From positions 52,338,153-52,402,152 of the forward strand of contig NC_080081.1 in the NCBI RefSeq assembly GCF_949987535.1: DNA of 64,000 nt, read 5' to 3'. This DNA comes from Balaenoptera acutorostrata (lineage: Eukaryota; Chordata; Mammalia; Artiodactyla; Balaenopteridae). Below, piece by piece: positions 24,169 to 35,800 of the stretch. Below the pieces are notes generated by a model that saw only the letters and a program-made list of their open reading frames with translations, was not told the DNA's origin and did not search any database. The position numbers were made by a program, and so were the translations under genes. Each line of letters begins with the position of its first letter. Within the stretch, counting starts at the first letter, position 1.

Positions 24169-25140
24169 GCACGACCTAAAAGTTGAGAATTATGTTTTAT
24201 TTGGCAGACTTACTGAGGACTTAAACACAGAATACAGAGTATCAGATAGTTCTGACGGGCTGTTTTGAAGAGGCAAGGGAGGAGCCAGGGTATATAGGAG
24301 TTTTTGCAGAAAACAAAACAAAACAAACAAACAAAAACAGGTAGCCAGAACATCAAAAGATTGCTGTTAATTAAAAAAAAAAAAAAAAAAAAACAACAAC
24401 AGACATCTCAAGTTAATAAATTTAGCACTTTTCTAAGTATGGGAAGATACAACAGTCTGGGCTTAATGAAATTATTTCTTTAATATGCATCTTAACTGTC
24501 TAAGGCCAGTATCATGTTTTTCTCCATCCTGTATCCCCTCAGGGTGCACTGTTGAGAGAGTGTGGTGGCTGCAGTAGCTGATGGCTTGATGGCCACAACA
24601 TCCTTTGTTTACTGATATGACAGGTGACATTCTTTGTCCACAGCTGTGATGGCATTGTCCCTGTCTCCCTACCCAGCCCCATGATGTCAGGCACGAAAAG
24701 TACTTATTTGGTAGGTTCTTGTGGTGTGATCCTGCCTACCAGTGCTTCTTGGCCACCCTGGTGTCTCTAGATGGAGTATGGATATCTCCATGACATGGGA
24801 ACTAAGGAATACTTGTTACGGTATAATCCCTCTTGCCAGTGCCACCCATTTATCCCATTATCTCTTAGTCGGGTAGGGAAGTCTGAGAGCCAGCAGACAA
24901 GGAGAATATTTCACCTGGTCACTTATTTTTAGCAGGGCTAGTTTTGTCAGGCTCATCTGTTGTCAGAGGAACTCCTATTTGATCCAGAGATTAAATGATT
25001 TTATCTGCCTTTTGTTGCCAGATTAACAACTAAAAACACTCTGAGCCAAGGTCTCCTACCTTCTGTTTCATGGGAAGACATAAGACACTTTGTATGGTGT
25101 TTTTCCTTCAGTTATGGGGGATCAAACCAATTCATCCTCA
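24169..25140 (-). mobile_element. Unclassified LTR-like element, copy 1 (long form)
   Basis: Begins (plus strand) GCACGACCTAAAAGTTGAGA and TTATGTTTTATTTGGCAG, then AGATAGTTCTGACGGGCTGT, GAAGAGGCAAGGGAGGAGCC and TATATAGGAG. A diverged second copy starts at 29625. On the minus strand an AATAAA sits about 28 nt before the end, as in an LTR or a polyadenylated transcript. Further right, TGGTGTCTCTAGATGGAGTA and ATCTCCATGACATGGGAAC look like the same element, but the right boundary is a guess. I cannot name the family with confidence. Confidence 0.5.
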
Positions 25141-27221
25141 CACCACCTCACAGTTGTCCTTAGATTGCCTGGTGTGTTATATCCAGAGTTTTAGTTGTAC
25201 TTGGCATAAAGGAGAAGGGAAAAATTAGTCTATTACATTTTGGCTGAACCAGAAGTCCGTATATATTTTTATCCTTCCTAAAATTGTAGATTTTAATAAA
25301 GCATTTCAGACAATATACATATATAAAATTTATATATGCTTTATATATATGTGTACATACATATATATATTTATACTTTTTAACTACACAAATTGTCGAG
25401 TAGACAAAGAAAAGATATAGTACTATAGTATTTGAGCTCAGAAAGATTCTGTTCCAAAATCCACAAAGATATGAGCAAATGTTCAGAGAAGCTCTCTCTC
25501 TCCCACATATTTGGAAACACTCATGTGCCAGCAAATCATACTCCAAGCCCCCTGATGTATTACATTAGAAGTTCCACAATGTGAATAATGACAACCTCAA
25601 AACATGTTTTCTCTTCTCATCCCACTTACCTCAACAACTGAAGCATGACCTTTTTTAATAACAAGAATATATTTCAATTCAGTTTAAATATCAGCACTGC
25701 ATCTTTATTCTGGTAGCCTTCTGCCTACATGAACACATTCAAAATAATACATATTGCCCGTTAAATATATTTATATTATGCATTTTTTTCTGAACAAGAG
25801 TGGTGAAACATCACATACAGCAACCATGAATTATTTCCAACATTTTTAATGTGTTTTCAACAATTATTATTGTGGAAAATTGCTTTTATTTTCACAGATT
25901 TAAGTTATGATACTTCCAGTTTAAGGTGGAACATTGAAACACAGATTTAATTTCTCCATTCTTAGAGACCCTCTAAATCAGGAATTCATAACTAGGCTCC
26001 CTGAGTTTGAATTAATTTAAACGTTGATGTACATATTTATTTTCATTTGTCTATTTCCTTCGATTACATGTACAGGCAAAAAACTCCAGTAGTATTAGCA
26101 ATATTTATGGCTTTATTATCATTAAAAATCACAAGTAGCTTCATAACACATTTTACCTATTGAAGATGTAGAAATTTAGATTATACTGATTACTACCAAA
26201 TTATGATACTTTTTAGACCTGAAACTCAATATTTTTATTTAATGCATGACTGGAGATACATTTATTCTTATATTTAAAATGCTGCTTAAAATATTTGTAT
26301 GACCACTTTTCAGTGCAGTTGTTTTCTGTTTTATTCCTATATATTTTATTTCATGAATTTAAATCATTATTTGCATAACTCCATAGGCTTTACTAGCCTG
26401 CCAAAGAGATGTATAGAGCGAATGTATGAGGAACCCCTATTCCAAAAGGATAGTAGACATATTTTTAAAGCATAAGTTCAAAATCAACACAAATGGGAGA
26501 AAAAAAATCAAAAACACAATATTGGAAGCCATAATCTGATAGAAGTGGTAACTTAGAAGAGGCAATTGAGCTGAATACTAAATCAACAGAATGTAAAGTG
26601 AAGAATGAACCAATTGATATAACAAACTCATCCAAGGGTTCAGGACTTGGCAATGTTAGCTGCTTCTGAAAAGTGAAGTGAATGTGGGGTTAAATAAAGT
26701 TGGTTAAGCAATCTATTTAAGTCGAGGTTGGACCTCCTTACCTCTTCTGCACTCTGTGGAACTGTGACTGTGCATAGCAAACATGGCCTGATGATTTATA
26801 TTCAGAAAAAAAGCAAAAGAAAGGGACACAGTAGCAGTGTAATAAAGGGCTAAATTTAAGTCAGGTGTAAGTCATTATCATACTGTAACTGAGAGGAATA
26901 GAAGAAAAGTCTACAGCCAGCAATGATCACTCTGCTCCGGAAGCAGTGTTCTTGGATTTGAATTGACAGTCAAACTTATAAGGCAACATGGCATCATCAA
27001 AACATTTAGTGATGAGAAAGGGTACATAATATGCAGCAACACAGCATGCACTGTAACAGCATGGCAAAATTCTTAGGCCTCTCATACATGTTACCTGAAT
27101 GTTCCAATCACACTGCACTGGGACCCACATGGAAGAAAATGCAGACTGCATACCTTTGGAGTGAAGCCATTAGCATTAGAATTCCTTCTGTTTTTATACC
27201 CTGCTGGTGATACCTTCCCTC
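25141..27221. other. AT-rich DNA, nothing recognised
   Basis: TA-rich microsatellite-like DNA at about 25320-25372. The rest has no repeat I can name. A short Cys-rich minus-strand open frame (27151-26927) has no known domain and no splice or promoter context. Confidence 0.45.
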
Positions 27222-27360
27222 AGAAGTACATAACAAGCTCCCATTCACAGATGGAGCTGCATCTCATTAATTATATATTACTCATCAATTATAGATTATT
27301 TATCAATTACATGTTCCTTAATAAACACTATCTGTAACCAGGCACAGGTGTTTAGATTGG
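27222..27360 (+). repeat. Unclassified dispersed repeat, copy B
   Basis: AGTACATAACAAGCTCCCAT, GATGGAGCTGCATCTCATTA, then ATCAATTATAGATTATTTAT and CTTAATAAACACTATCTGTA. It matches copy A (22645-22778) base for base over most of its length, with scattered substitutions and a two-base indel. The flanks on both sides do not match, so the unit is discrete. Confidence 0.6.
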
Positions 27361-28384
27361 TAGATAATAACTGAGCAGAGCCCTGATTTACTTTGTACTT
27401 AGTGTACTTATACCATCCTTGAGTTAATGTGGAAGGAGAGTTTAAGTAAGAGTCAAGTCCTCGGGCATTCCTGAACCTAGAGAAGGTCAGGCCAGCTGTT
27501 AAATATTTGATTCAATACCAAACATTGAAAACTCTAATGTTCATCTAAGAGATTTCTGTAAGATAGACCTATAGACATGCTTTACATGCTAAGTATAGGA
27601 AGAACTATCTGAAGAACATAAGGGAAAAGGCCTAAAAACACAACTTTCTTGATTTCAAAGATAGCATCACAACCAGAACAAACTCCAGAGAAGACAAGAT
27701 CCACCTATATGCATAAGGCTCCCAATTAACATTTCAGTGGTCAGTTATCAAATATGAGAAAAAGTCAAGAATCAATAGGCATTTCAGATAAAACTTCTAA
27801 TATGAAAACCAGAAATCAAATCTCACAGATGAAAATGAAAGAATAAAATATTTGGAAAGAGAAGTTTATAAAAATATATTTATATTCACACTTAGTGAAG
27901 ATAATTCTGTATAAAACAATAATAAAATTTAATGATAAAATAATAATACTCAGGAAATGTAACATGTTCTTGAAAATTAAAAATGGGATAAAAGTGCATT
28001 AGAGTCCTTAATTCCATTTCACTCTAAATAGACTATTTTATACTGTTATGCTATTTTATTCTATTTGTCATCTTATTATAGAAAACACTCTATCTTGGAA
28101 GTCTGCATATTTATGATTTCCATACATTTGCCTCCACCTTCTAATTCTGCTTTGTAAACAACAAATTAATAGGAATTCTTGTCTACAAGAGAGATCTTTA
28201 AATAAAAGAAGTCTTAAAGCATATTTTCCTAAATAGTCTCTTCTACAAAATAAGCAGCTTCTGTTGCATTAAAGTTTTCATTTTTTAGGAGAAATTAAAC
28301 CTATCTTTTGTACTGTTTATTTATATGTTTGTTTTTCAAAACATGATTTGTTTAATACAGAACACAAACACATTATCCTGAGAT
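27361..28384. other. AT-rich DNA, nothing recognised
   Basis: No gene, RNA or named repeat that I can support. Confidence 0.45.
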
Positions 28385-28600
28385 GAGCAAACATTTTTTC
28401 TGTAAAAACTTGTATAATACGTATAATAAATATATTAGGTTTGGTCACATATGGCCTCTGTAATATACTCTTTGTTTTTGTATTATATTTTTAAATAATC
28501 AATTAAAAATATTTTTTATGACTCCAAGGCTATACAAAAACAAGCTGCAAGCTGCATTTGACATTCAAGCAATAGTTTGCCAGCATCTGATCTAATCCAC
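28385..28600 (+). mobile_element. hAT-type nonautonomous DNA transposon, copy 1
   Basis: GAGCAAACATTTTTTCTGTA, TCACATATGGCCTCTGTAAT, ACAAAAACAAGCTGCAAGCT and AGTTTGCCAGCATCTG follow the common mammalian element 'GGCAAACTTTTTCTGTAAAGGGCCAGATAGTAAATATTT ... GGGCCATAGTTTGCCGACCC'. The end phrases are drifted inverted repeats (GCAAACAT / AGTTTGCC). A sister copy lies 250 bp downstream. Confidence 0.55.
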
Positions 28601-28844
28601 CAAAGGAAGCTTTTCTGATTAAAAAAAGTTCATCAAAGTAATGTAATCTTTAAATTGTATTCACATGTTGAGTGAGGACACCAAAAACCTTGAATTATAG
28701 TGAGTTTATGGACACTAAAATCTCAGTATCTTTTCCACATTAACTCATCATAAATCTACATATCTATCAAAATGTGGATAGCTAAATTTTTTTATTTACT
28801 TTACTCCTCATCTTTTTTAGATAAGAAAAGGTATCAGTTAACTT

Positions 28845-29060
28845 TTTTTAAAAGCTGTATAGAACCAGATGGTGAATATTTTACACTTTGTGAGTTTAAA
28901 CCATTCTGTTGAACTCAATTCTATCCTTGTAGTAGGAAAGCAGCCATAGGCAGAACATAAATGAATGAACGTGATTGTCTTGCAATTAACCTTTATTTAT
29001 AAAAAATCCCATTTCCAACTGTCATTACAGGCTAAAAAATCATTTTATTTAGTGATGCTG
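28845..29060 (+). mobile_element. hAT-type nonautonomous DNA transposon, copy 2
   Basis: Same family and orientation as 28385-28600, keeping different parts better: ACCAGATGGTGAATATTTTA, GGAAAGCAGCCATAGGCAGA, CCTTTATTTATAAAAA. The right end is lost in drift. Confidence 0.6.
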
Positions 29061-29218
29061 TTGCTAATGGATTAAGTATTTCTCCCAGTTTCTGGTAACC
29101 CGAAAAGCATATGTATTTTCTGTTAAAGTGAAAACAACATGATAAATAGGAGAGGTGGAAGGTTTTCTCTTAAATTCAATGACAATTTGAAAATATATAT
29201 CACACTCTTAAACTGGAA

Positions 29219-29221
<3 letters not shown>

Positions 29222-29266
<45 letters not shown>
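29222..29266. repeat. (AT)n microsatellite
   Basis: About 45 bp of pure AT alternation, followed by mixed ACATATATATACACACATAT. Confidence 0.95.
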
Positions 29267-29268
<2 letters not shown>

Positions 29269-29590
29269 TATACACACATATGGGAAACTATTGTTATAGG
29301 AGTTTCCAATCATTATCATTTATTTATATATGCATGTAAAATGTATTTACATGTATTTATATATGACACATAATGTATATTTACATATATATGTATACAT
29401 ATGTATTAATTTTATTTGGAAAATAAAAGCTGCCCTGCTATATTAAGTGTTCAAACCATTTATCTAGCCCATACATATTACACTAAAATGGTTTTACCTG
29501 TTGCATTGTATCAAATACTTTGTGAAATCAATGTCTGTATACTATCATAGTTCCTTGCATATTTTATAAATAAATTTATATATAACCGAA

Positions 29591-30092
29591 CAAGTGCCAA
29601 TTAAACTTGTAGTTTAAAAAAAATGCACAACATGAAAGTTGTGAGTTAAGTTTTATTTGGGGCAAAATGAGGACTATAGCCCAGGGGGCAACGTTTCAGA
29701 TAGCTCTGAGAAACCACTCGGAAGAGGCCGGGGGAATGGTCTGTATATGTGTGATTTTGGTGAAGGGAGTTACATGCAATCAAGCACACATTTTTGCAGA
29801 AGTTTGCTGCTAGTCTTGTGAACATCACTGCTAGTCACAAGGAGCAGACGTCACCATGAAAAATTTGAGTGCTTTTCTAGATACGAGGAGATGCAAGAAT
29901 TGGGCTCATAAAATCTTCTCCTGAAAATATCTATCTGAAGACCTGTTCTGCCAGTTTTTCCCAGAGCACAGAGTGCCTCATTCCTGATCTCCACCCTGAA
30001 CTCCATTCAGGGGGTGTTGAAGGTCAGCAGCTTCAGTAGCTCATGATTTAATCCTTGTAGATAGAGGTAGAAGGCAAGTGCCAATTTGTAGT
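29591..30092 (-). mobile_element. Unclassified LTR-like element, copy 2, with flanking direct repeats
   Basis: The body runs from about 29616 to 30073. It opens TGCACAACATGAAAGTTGTG and TTTTATTTGGGGCAAAATGA, matching the start of the element at 24169, and continues CAGATAGCTCTGAGAAACCA, TTCTAGATACGAGGAGATGC and CCCTGAACTCCATTCAGGG. Direct repeats flank it: CAAGTGCCAATT..TTGTAGTT (29591-29614) and CAAGTGCCAATTTGTAGTT (30074-30092), identical but for a 4-5 base indel. Repeats of this length fit LINE-mediated insertion better than an LTR integrase (4-6 bp). A minus-strand AATAAA lies near the left end. Open frames inside are short and unremarkable. Confidence 0.5.
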
Positions 30093-31174
30093 TGGCATAG
30101 TAAAGATTGTTTAGCTTTCATTTTTAATAATATATGTTATACCATATAATATAATCTCTTAAAAGTCAAACTCTCTCATTCACTTTTCTTCACACACTGA
30201 TGAAAAGATGCTCTAACATCTATCTGTATCTCTGTAAATAACTCTCCTAATTCAATCTATGTGTCTGTACTTACCCCCTTGCATTTTGTCCATCCAATTC
30301 TGAAACACAAGCTCAAATCACTGGTCTAACTAAATAAAAATGTGTGCAAAAAATAAAATAGAGGAAATCAATATGAGCAATCTTTATAGTTTGATGAGGA
30401 GTTGTGTTGGCTAAAAAAATAAACATAATATTTGTCCCCCACCAAATGTTATTAGAAAATTAATTTGTCTGGTAGAAATTAATGGTGATATCAGATTATT
30501 TTAATTTTCTAATAGCCAAACCAGTATCAGAGTAAATCCAAATTTGTTTCCTTTATCTCTTAAAGGAAATACTTTTCTTTCTTATGTGGACATGTAAATA
30601 TAACAACTTACTAAACCATCAACATTAAATTTATTCCCATTTTATTGCATTTGAGCAACTCTATTAGCTAATTATAGGAATAAAACAAGGTCATTACTTA
30701 AAATAACAGAATTCAAACATCTTCTTCCTCTTGTTTTGCTTCTTCTCCTCTATCTAGCTGGAAGTAATACAAAGTTGAATTAGGTGATAAAATTAATTTA
30801 AACTAGCTTAAGTCCCTATCAATCTTTATCTTGTGATAATAATATTTTTAATCTGTAAAACATCATCTAGTAAGAATGCAGAATTTTGGAAATCAAGCAT
30901 ATTTTTTAATTAGATAATTATTAAAATTAAACATATGAATATAGACCAATTCTAGTAAGTTAAATTAATATTTATATTATCTAAAAGAATCTAGAATTAT
31001 ACTATCTAATATGGTAACCAATAGTTTCATGTTGTTTAAACTGAATTAATTAAACTTAAATTAATTAAAAGTTGAATTCTTTGAACCACTGGTTTGAAGG
31101 ATAATTTATGCTCACTTAGGTTCTTGCAAAAAGATAAGACAAATTCATCTATTAAAAAAAAAAAAGATTAAATG
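30093..31174. other. AT-rich DNA with a small inverted repeat
   Basis: No gene recognised. ATTAGAAAATTAATTT (30450-30465) and ATTTTAATTTTCTAATAG (about 30498-30515) form a short inverted repeat with a loop of about 33 nt. Otherwise low-complexity AT DNA. Confidence 0.45.
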
Positions 31175-31264
31175 ACACTGACATTACATATATAATGTGT
31201 CATATATATGTATTTATTATGTATCTAAAATACACATATATGACACATTATGTAATATCAGTGT
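31175..31264. repeat. AT-rich palindrome with 36-40 bp arms
   Basis: Left arm 31175-31214, starting ACACTGACATTACATA; right arm 31229-31264, ending TGTAATATCAGTGT. The arms pair over their length except for an extra TATA in the left arm and two C/T or A/G differences, around a 14-nt loop. The symmetry stops sharply at both outer edges. Confidence 0.85.
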
Positions 31265-32304
31265 TGTTATACATATATATGTGTTTTTATATATACACAT
31301 ACAATAATACATTATGTGTAACACTAAGTTGAGAGAGAAGTATAAAATGTACAGTAGGAATTCAGACAAGGAAAAACCACTTTTAAATAAAGAAATAAGT
31401 GAGATAATGTTTCATGGTGTAGGCATCATTTGCCAAGTCTTTGAAAGAGTAACAGAATTTCACTTAATTAGCATGGAAAATGGCAGCATCAGGGGAAAAT
31501 GTGAGCAGAATTGGGGAATATGAGTATAGGATGTGCAAAAAAGAATTAGCTAGAAACTTGAGTACAGAAAGTTGTAGCAGTAACTGGGAAAATAAGAATG
31601 GGATTTTCCCCCTAGTTCTAGCAAAAATATTCACACAAAAGTGAGGAGTGTCAAAGCAAATTTTGTACCAGACAAACTTAAACAGACAGACAAGGAAGAC
31701 TATTCAAACTATTGCAATAGGGAAGAAAGGTTCAACTCAACTCAACTGAAATAAAAGTGCTTAAGCATTAAAAAGTGCTTAAGCATTAGGGTGAAATAAT
31801 GGAAAAAATATTGGAGGACTTTAGGGGGAAGGTTATATCAATGGGATATGTAAAGAACAGTGAGTTTGCAAATTTTTTTTTTTTTTTCTCTGTGATTTGC
31901 GCTCTGTGTCTGATAATTGGTGCCCATCAAAGTTGCTCCTACCCTCCCACAGGAATTGAGAGATAGTGGTCCTACTTCCTTAGAAGTTTACACATCAAAG
32001 AGATGGTTTCCAAGTGCTTGAGCAACTTGTAAAATTGGTAAGGGACTGGGAGAACATTTGCATACATTTCAAAAAGGCAGAGAAAGAATTTACAATTGCA
32101 AGCTTTCTAAGTAAGTGCTCTAAGAAAAAAGTAAGATCAAGTGCCTATAGTCAAGAAGGAACCTGTGAAAAGTTTAACCACGCTTAGTGGAACATTAAGG
32201 CCATTTTGGTCAGTGGGAAACACACAATCTGGAATAGTCTGAATTTTCTCCAGAGTATGGGTGATGGGTGTAGAGGACTTTAGAAGTCTTAGAAGTTTCC
32301 TTGT
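31265..32304. other. Noncoding, nothing recognised
   Basis: Holds an 18-bp tandem pair (AAAAGTGCTTAAGCATTA, about 31753-31788), a T15 run (31873-31887) and TA-rich DNA. No gene. Confidence 0.45.
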
Positions 32305-32331
32305 AAAAATCCTCCCCATGGGCTTCCCTGG

Positions 32332-32342
32332 TGGCGCAGTGG
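32332..32342 (+). promoter_or_regulatory. Pol III A box of the SINE
   Basis: TGGCGCAGTGG matches the tRNA A-box pattern TGGCNNAGTGG exactly. Confidence 0.85.
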
Positions 32343-32374
32343 TTGAGAATCTGCCTGCCGATGCAGGGGACATG

Positions 32375-32385
32375 GGTTCGAGCCC
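32375..32385 (+). promoter_or_regulatory. Pol III B box of the SINE
   Basis: GGTTCGAGCCC matches GGTTCGANNCC. It lies about 43 bp after the A-box start, as in the tRNA from which the SINE head derives. Confidence 0.85.
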
Positions 32386-32714
32386 TGGTCTGGGAGGATC
32401 CCACATGCCGCGGAGCAACTGGGCCCGTGAGCCACAACTACTGAGCCTGCGCGTCTGGAGCCTGTGCTCTGCAACAAGAGAGGCCGCGACAGTGAGTGGC
32501 CCATGCACCGTGATGAAGAGTGGCCCCCACTTGCCGCAACTAGAGAAAGCCCTGGCACAGAAGCGAAGACCCAACACAGCCAAAAAAAAAAAAAAAAAAA
32601 AAATCCTCCCCAGAGGAACACTCTATGAAATCAAACAGAAATGAATAAAATGTCTTGTAGTGTTAGGTGAAGAATCCTTGGGCATCTTCTTAATTAACTT
32701 ATCATTCTGCCTAT

Positions 32715-32820
32715 GACTAAACTACTTTTTTAAGCTTAAATAATTTACTCAATGTCACAATTAAAGTAATAGCTGAGTTAGAATCAGAACTTAAATCTCC
32801 TGTAGTTAACTTAGCAGGGA
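32715..32820 (-). mobile_element. MIR fragment
   Basis: Plus-strand phrases TAATTTACTCAATGTCACAA, TAGCTGAGTTAGAATCAGAA and CTTAAATCTCCTG follow the complement of the MIR body ('GTAACTTGCCCAAGGTCACACAGCTAG..GCAGAGCTGGGATT'). Confidence 0.6.
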
Positions 32821-35800
32821 AAAGAACCAAAATAGATTAGCTCGAATTTGCGGTTAGCTATCATCATGTTTATATTTTAGAAATAAGAGAGGAAATGGAG
32901 AAAATAAATAATGTCTTACACCATGTGATTCAAATAGGGGTGGAGAAAGAGATAATTAGATACTAGTAAACATGATATTTAGGAATATTCCAGTACAAAG
33001 TTCATAACATAATCTGCTCTTTATTATCAAACGGCATGCTATGTCAAAAGATTCATTATTTTTATTGCTTTCAATTTACTCTCATAGCAAAGCACAGCAT
33101 GATATCCACATGGTTCCCTTGCATATTAAATATTTAGGCTATTAATTTTGTTATTAGACATTTTTTTTTTCCTATTGGAAGAGTAAGCACCTATAGAGTT
33201 CCTCCTCTGGATTTTCTTTCAAATAGACATGAAAATTATAAATCATATACAACTGGATTTTAACCACTGGTATTGTGGATCAAAGAAGCCTTAGACTACA
33301 AGCTTCAGTAGCTAAGACAGAAAAATAACTGAGGGACTACTCTTTTGCATGCTCCAGACGATTCCTCCTGCCTTTCAGTGTTCTTTCTTGTTGGGACTGC
33401 AACTTGGTCAGTTTGTTTTAATCTGCATCCCTAACAGCAAGACACAACAAAAAGCTGGCAAAACACCATCTGGGTCAGATCAAAGGCAGAGCTGGGCTGA
33501 GTGACATCAGCATACTGAAGGACTAATGCTGCCAAGAGTCCCTCTGCTTATTACAAGGCAAAATGTCACATTGACTGGTCTTTTTTCTTTAGCCTTTCAA
33601 ACCTTATGAAGCCTGTCAATAAGTTAAAGTTCATAACAGGTGTTTAGCACAACAGGTGAGTACATTAAACACTGAGATATAGACTTTTATGACAAGAATT
33701 CCTTTCTGTTTTCAGTTTTTATGTCTTTTCTTTGGTTTAAGATATATTTCCTTCTTTGAATACCTATACAAACAGGTATGTATACATATAATTTATAAAT
33801 ATAAGGATGTATCTCTATGACTCTGTCTAAAAATAATGTAGTAGCCAAAGGTGATTCAAAGAATGCAGTTATATCAACTGAGACCTTTTAATTTACAGCA
33901 CAAATTAATATATTCAGTTTATCCATTATATTACATGTGGTTGAAAAATAAATCAATGAGACAGAAACATAGGTTTGAAATTTTGGAAATTCAGGAAAAT
34001 CTCTAGTTGTGCAAAAACATTTATTTAAAAATTCAGCACATCACAGGTTTCTTTATCCTAACTAATACTTACTAATAATATGCTGGAATGCATACCAATA
34101 GAAGATTTTAAGGTTTGAAAAAATGTTGTAATATTCCATATGCTTCCTCCAGGAAGTAGTTTTTATGAACTTGCTTCTCCAGTCTGTCAACACCACTGTC
34201 TCTCTTTAAAGCAAATCATTATATCTACCTACATACACATTGCTGAAAAAACACACGTATACATATACATGTACATTTACATAAACATGTAGAGTGAGAG
34301 TATGTGAGAAAATCATCCGAACTAATATTAAATTTGCTGGTCTCAATTTGAAAATGAAATATGAAGGTGTCAGCATATTTGCATTGTTAATGATGGTCAA
34401 ATACACAGTTAACATAAATTAAATCTTTTCTATCAATCCTAAGTTTAATTGAAGAGTTTCAAATATTTTTTTAGTCACACCCACATCTACTTGAAAAGCC
34501 TCCACAGAAATCAAAAGCAGGTTATAATATTGCAGGGCTGGTTAAATTTTTACTATTTCCAGGCTCATTATAAACATTGTCATCAGTACAAAGATAGGTT
34601 GTTTCCTTTTCTCTTTTTGTTACATTTCTCAGGCTTCCAGAAAATGTCATTTCCATACAAATTGCCCTTCTGCAACATTCATTGAACCATTTTTATTGAG
34701 AATCTAGCTGGCTCTCAATCCTCTCAGTTATCTATGAGAAATCTTGGAAGGGTCGAAAGAGCAGAATAACGTACAGTTTTAATATAAAATATGAAAAAGC
34801 AAGAATATAATATTTGTTTAAAGCTGTGTTTTTGTATAGTGAGAATGTTACAGAGGCAAAATACTGAAATTGAATATATTCTTATGTGTTAAATAGAATT
34901 ATTAAACTAAGAACTGGTACAAATTAATCGATTTTTATTACAACTTCCATGTAACAGTTTCATCATCCTCTTCTGAATCTGTATTTCCAAGAAATGACCT
35001 ATTTATATCAAATCAGTGAAAATTCTAGCAAATGGCATTTTTTCCATTTGTTGCGATGTCTGACTTTCTCAGAGTGGAAACATTGTGTGAATTAATAGTA
35101 ATCCTCAACAGTGGAAATGAAAGCATTATACTTTACATTGATAATATCCAGGTAATACTTTGTTACAATGATATAATTGTCATATCCAGATTAACTTTTC
35201 CAAACCATTTTTGACCTATGAATACTTTTGACAGTAATGTGTATTTCATAAACCATGTGGGGAAATTTAATCATTTGGGGTATATCATTAAAAAAACATA
35301 ATAAAGAAAAAAAAAATTAGCAGCATATTATTAACCGCTATTATAAATTAATTTAAACATTCTACTCAATTATTTTAATCACACATGAAGTTCTATTTTG
35401 ATTTGAACCCATTTAACAACTGATTCACACGGACTAATTTAATTATGTGAGAATATATATGATTTGCAGATATAATATAACATATTACATTTGGGAGTGA
35501 CCATTTATATGAAAACTGCAGCATCAGATAAAAATAAACTGCATTCAGCACCTACTTTTTCTGATACCCAAACACTATATTTTTAGCAAATCCACTGTAT
35601 TATTTTATAATTTCTATGTTTTATAGTAAAACTCACAATAAGTGAAATTCAGACTTGTATTTATTAGCTTTTCCCTGCAAATAGCATATAATAGGTAAGT
35701 ATAGTCTTATTCGCAAATGACAAAATAATAAACTGGATTATCATCACTGTATTTTATATTTTTAATATTTGGCTTACTGGCAAAATTACTTTTAAATATT

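Larger units (their letters stand above)
32305..32612 (+). mobile_element. CHR-type SINE (tRNA-derived), with target duplication
   Basis: The body 32319-32581 starts GGGCTTCCCTGGTGGCGCAG and runs through GATCCCACATGCCGCGGAGC, GAGCCTGCGCGTCTGGAGCC and AGACCCAACACAGCC, followed by about 22 A (32582-32603). The flanks AAAAATCCTCCCCA (32305-32318 and 32599-32612) are a perfect 14-bp target duplication. This is the long form of a SINE abundant in whales and dolphins and related to those of hippos and ruminants. The tRNA-like head keeps Pol III boxes. Low drift and a perfect duplication make it one of the youngest insertions here. The overlapping open frames on both strands are not genes. Confidence 0.95.

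Noticed and set aside
26927..27151. Cys-rich 74-codon minus-strand frame
   Set aside because: No recognised cysteine spacing, signal peptide or exon context; DNA on both sides is noncoding.
32319..32395. tRNA gene
   Set aside because: A and B boxes are present, but this is the tRNA-derived head of a SINE with a target duplication and A tail; it will not fold into a functional tRNA.
32137..32644. Long open frames on both strands (127-148 codons)
   Set aside because: They are translations of the CHR SINE and its A tail.
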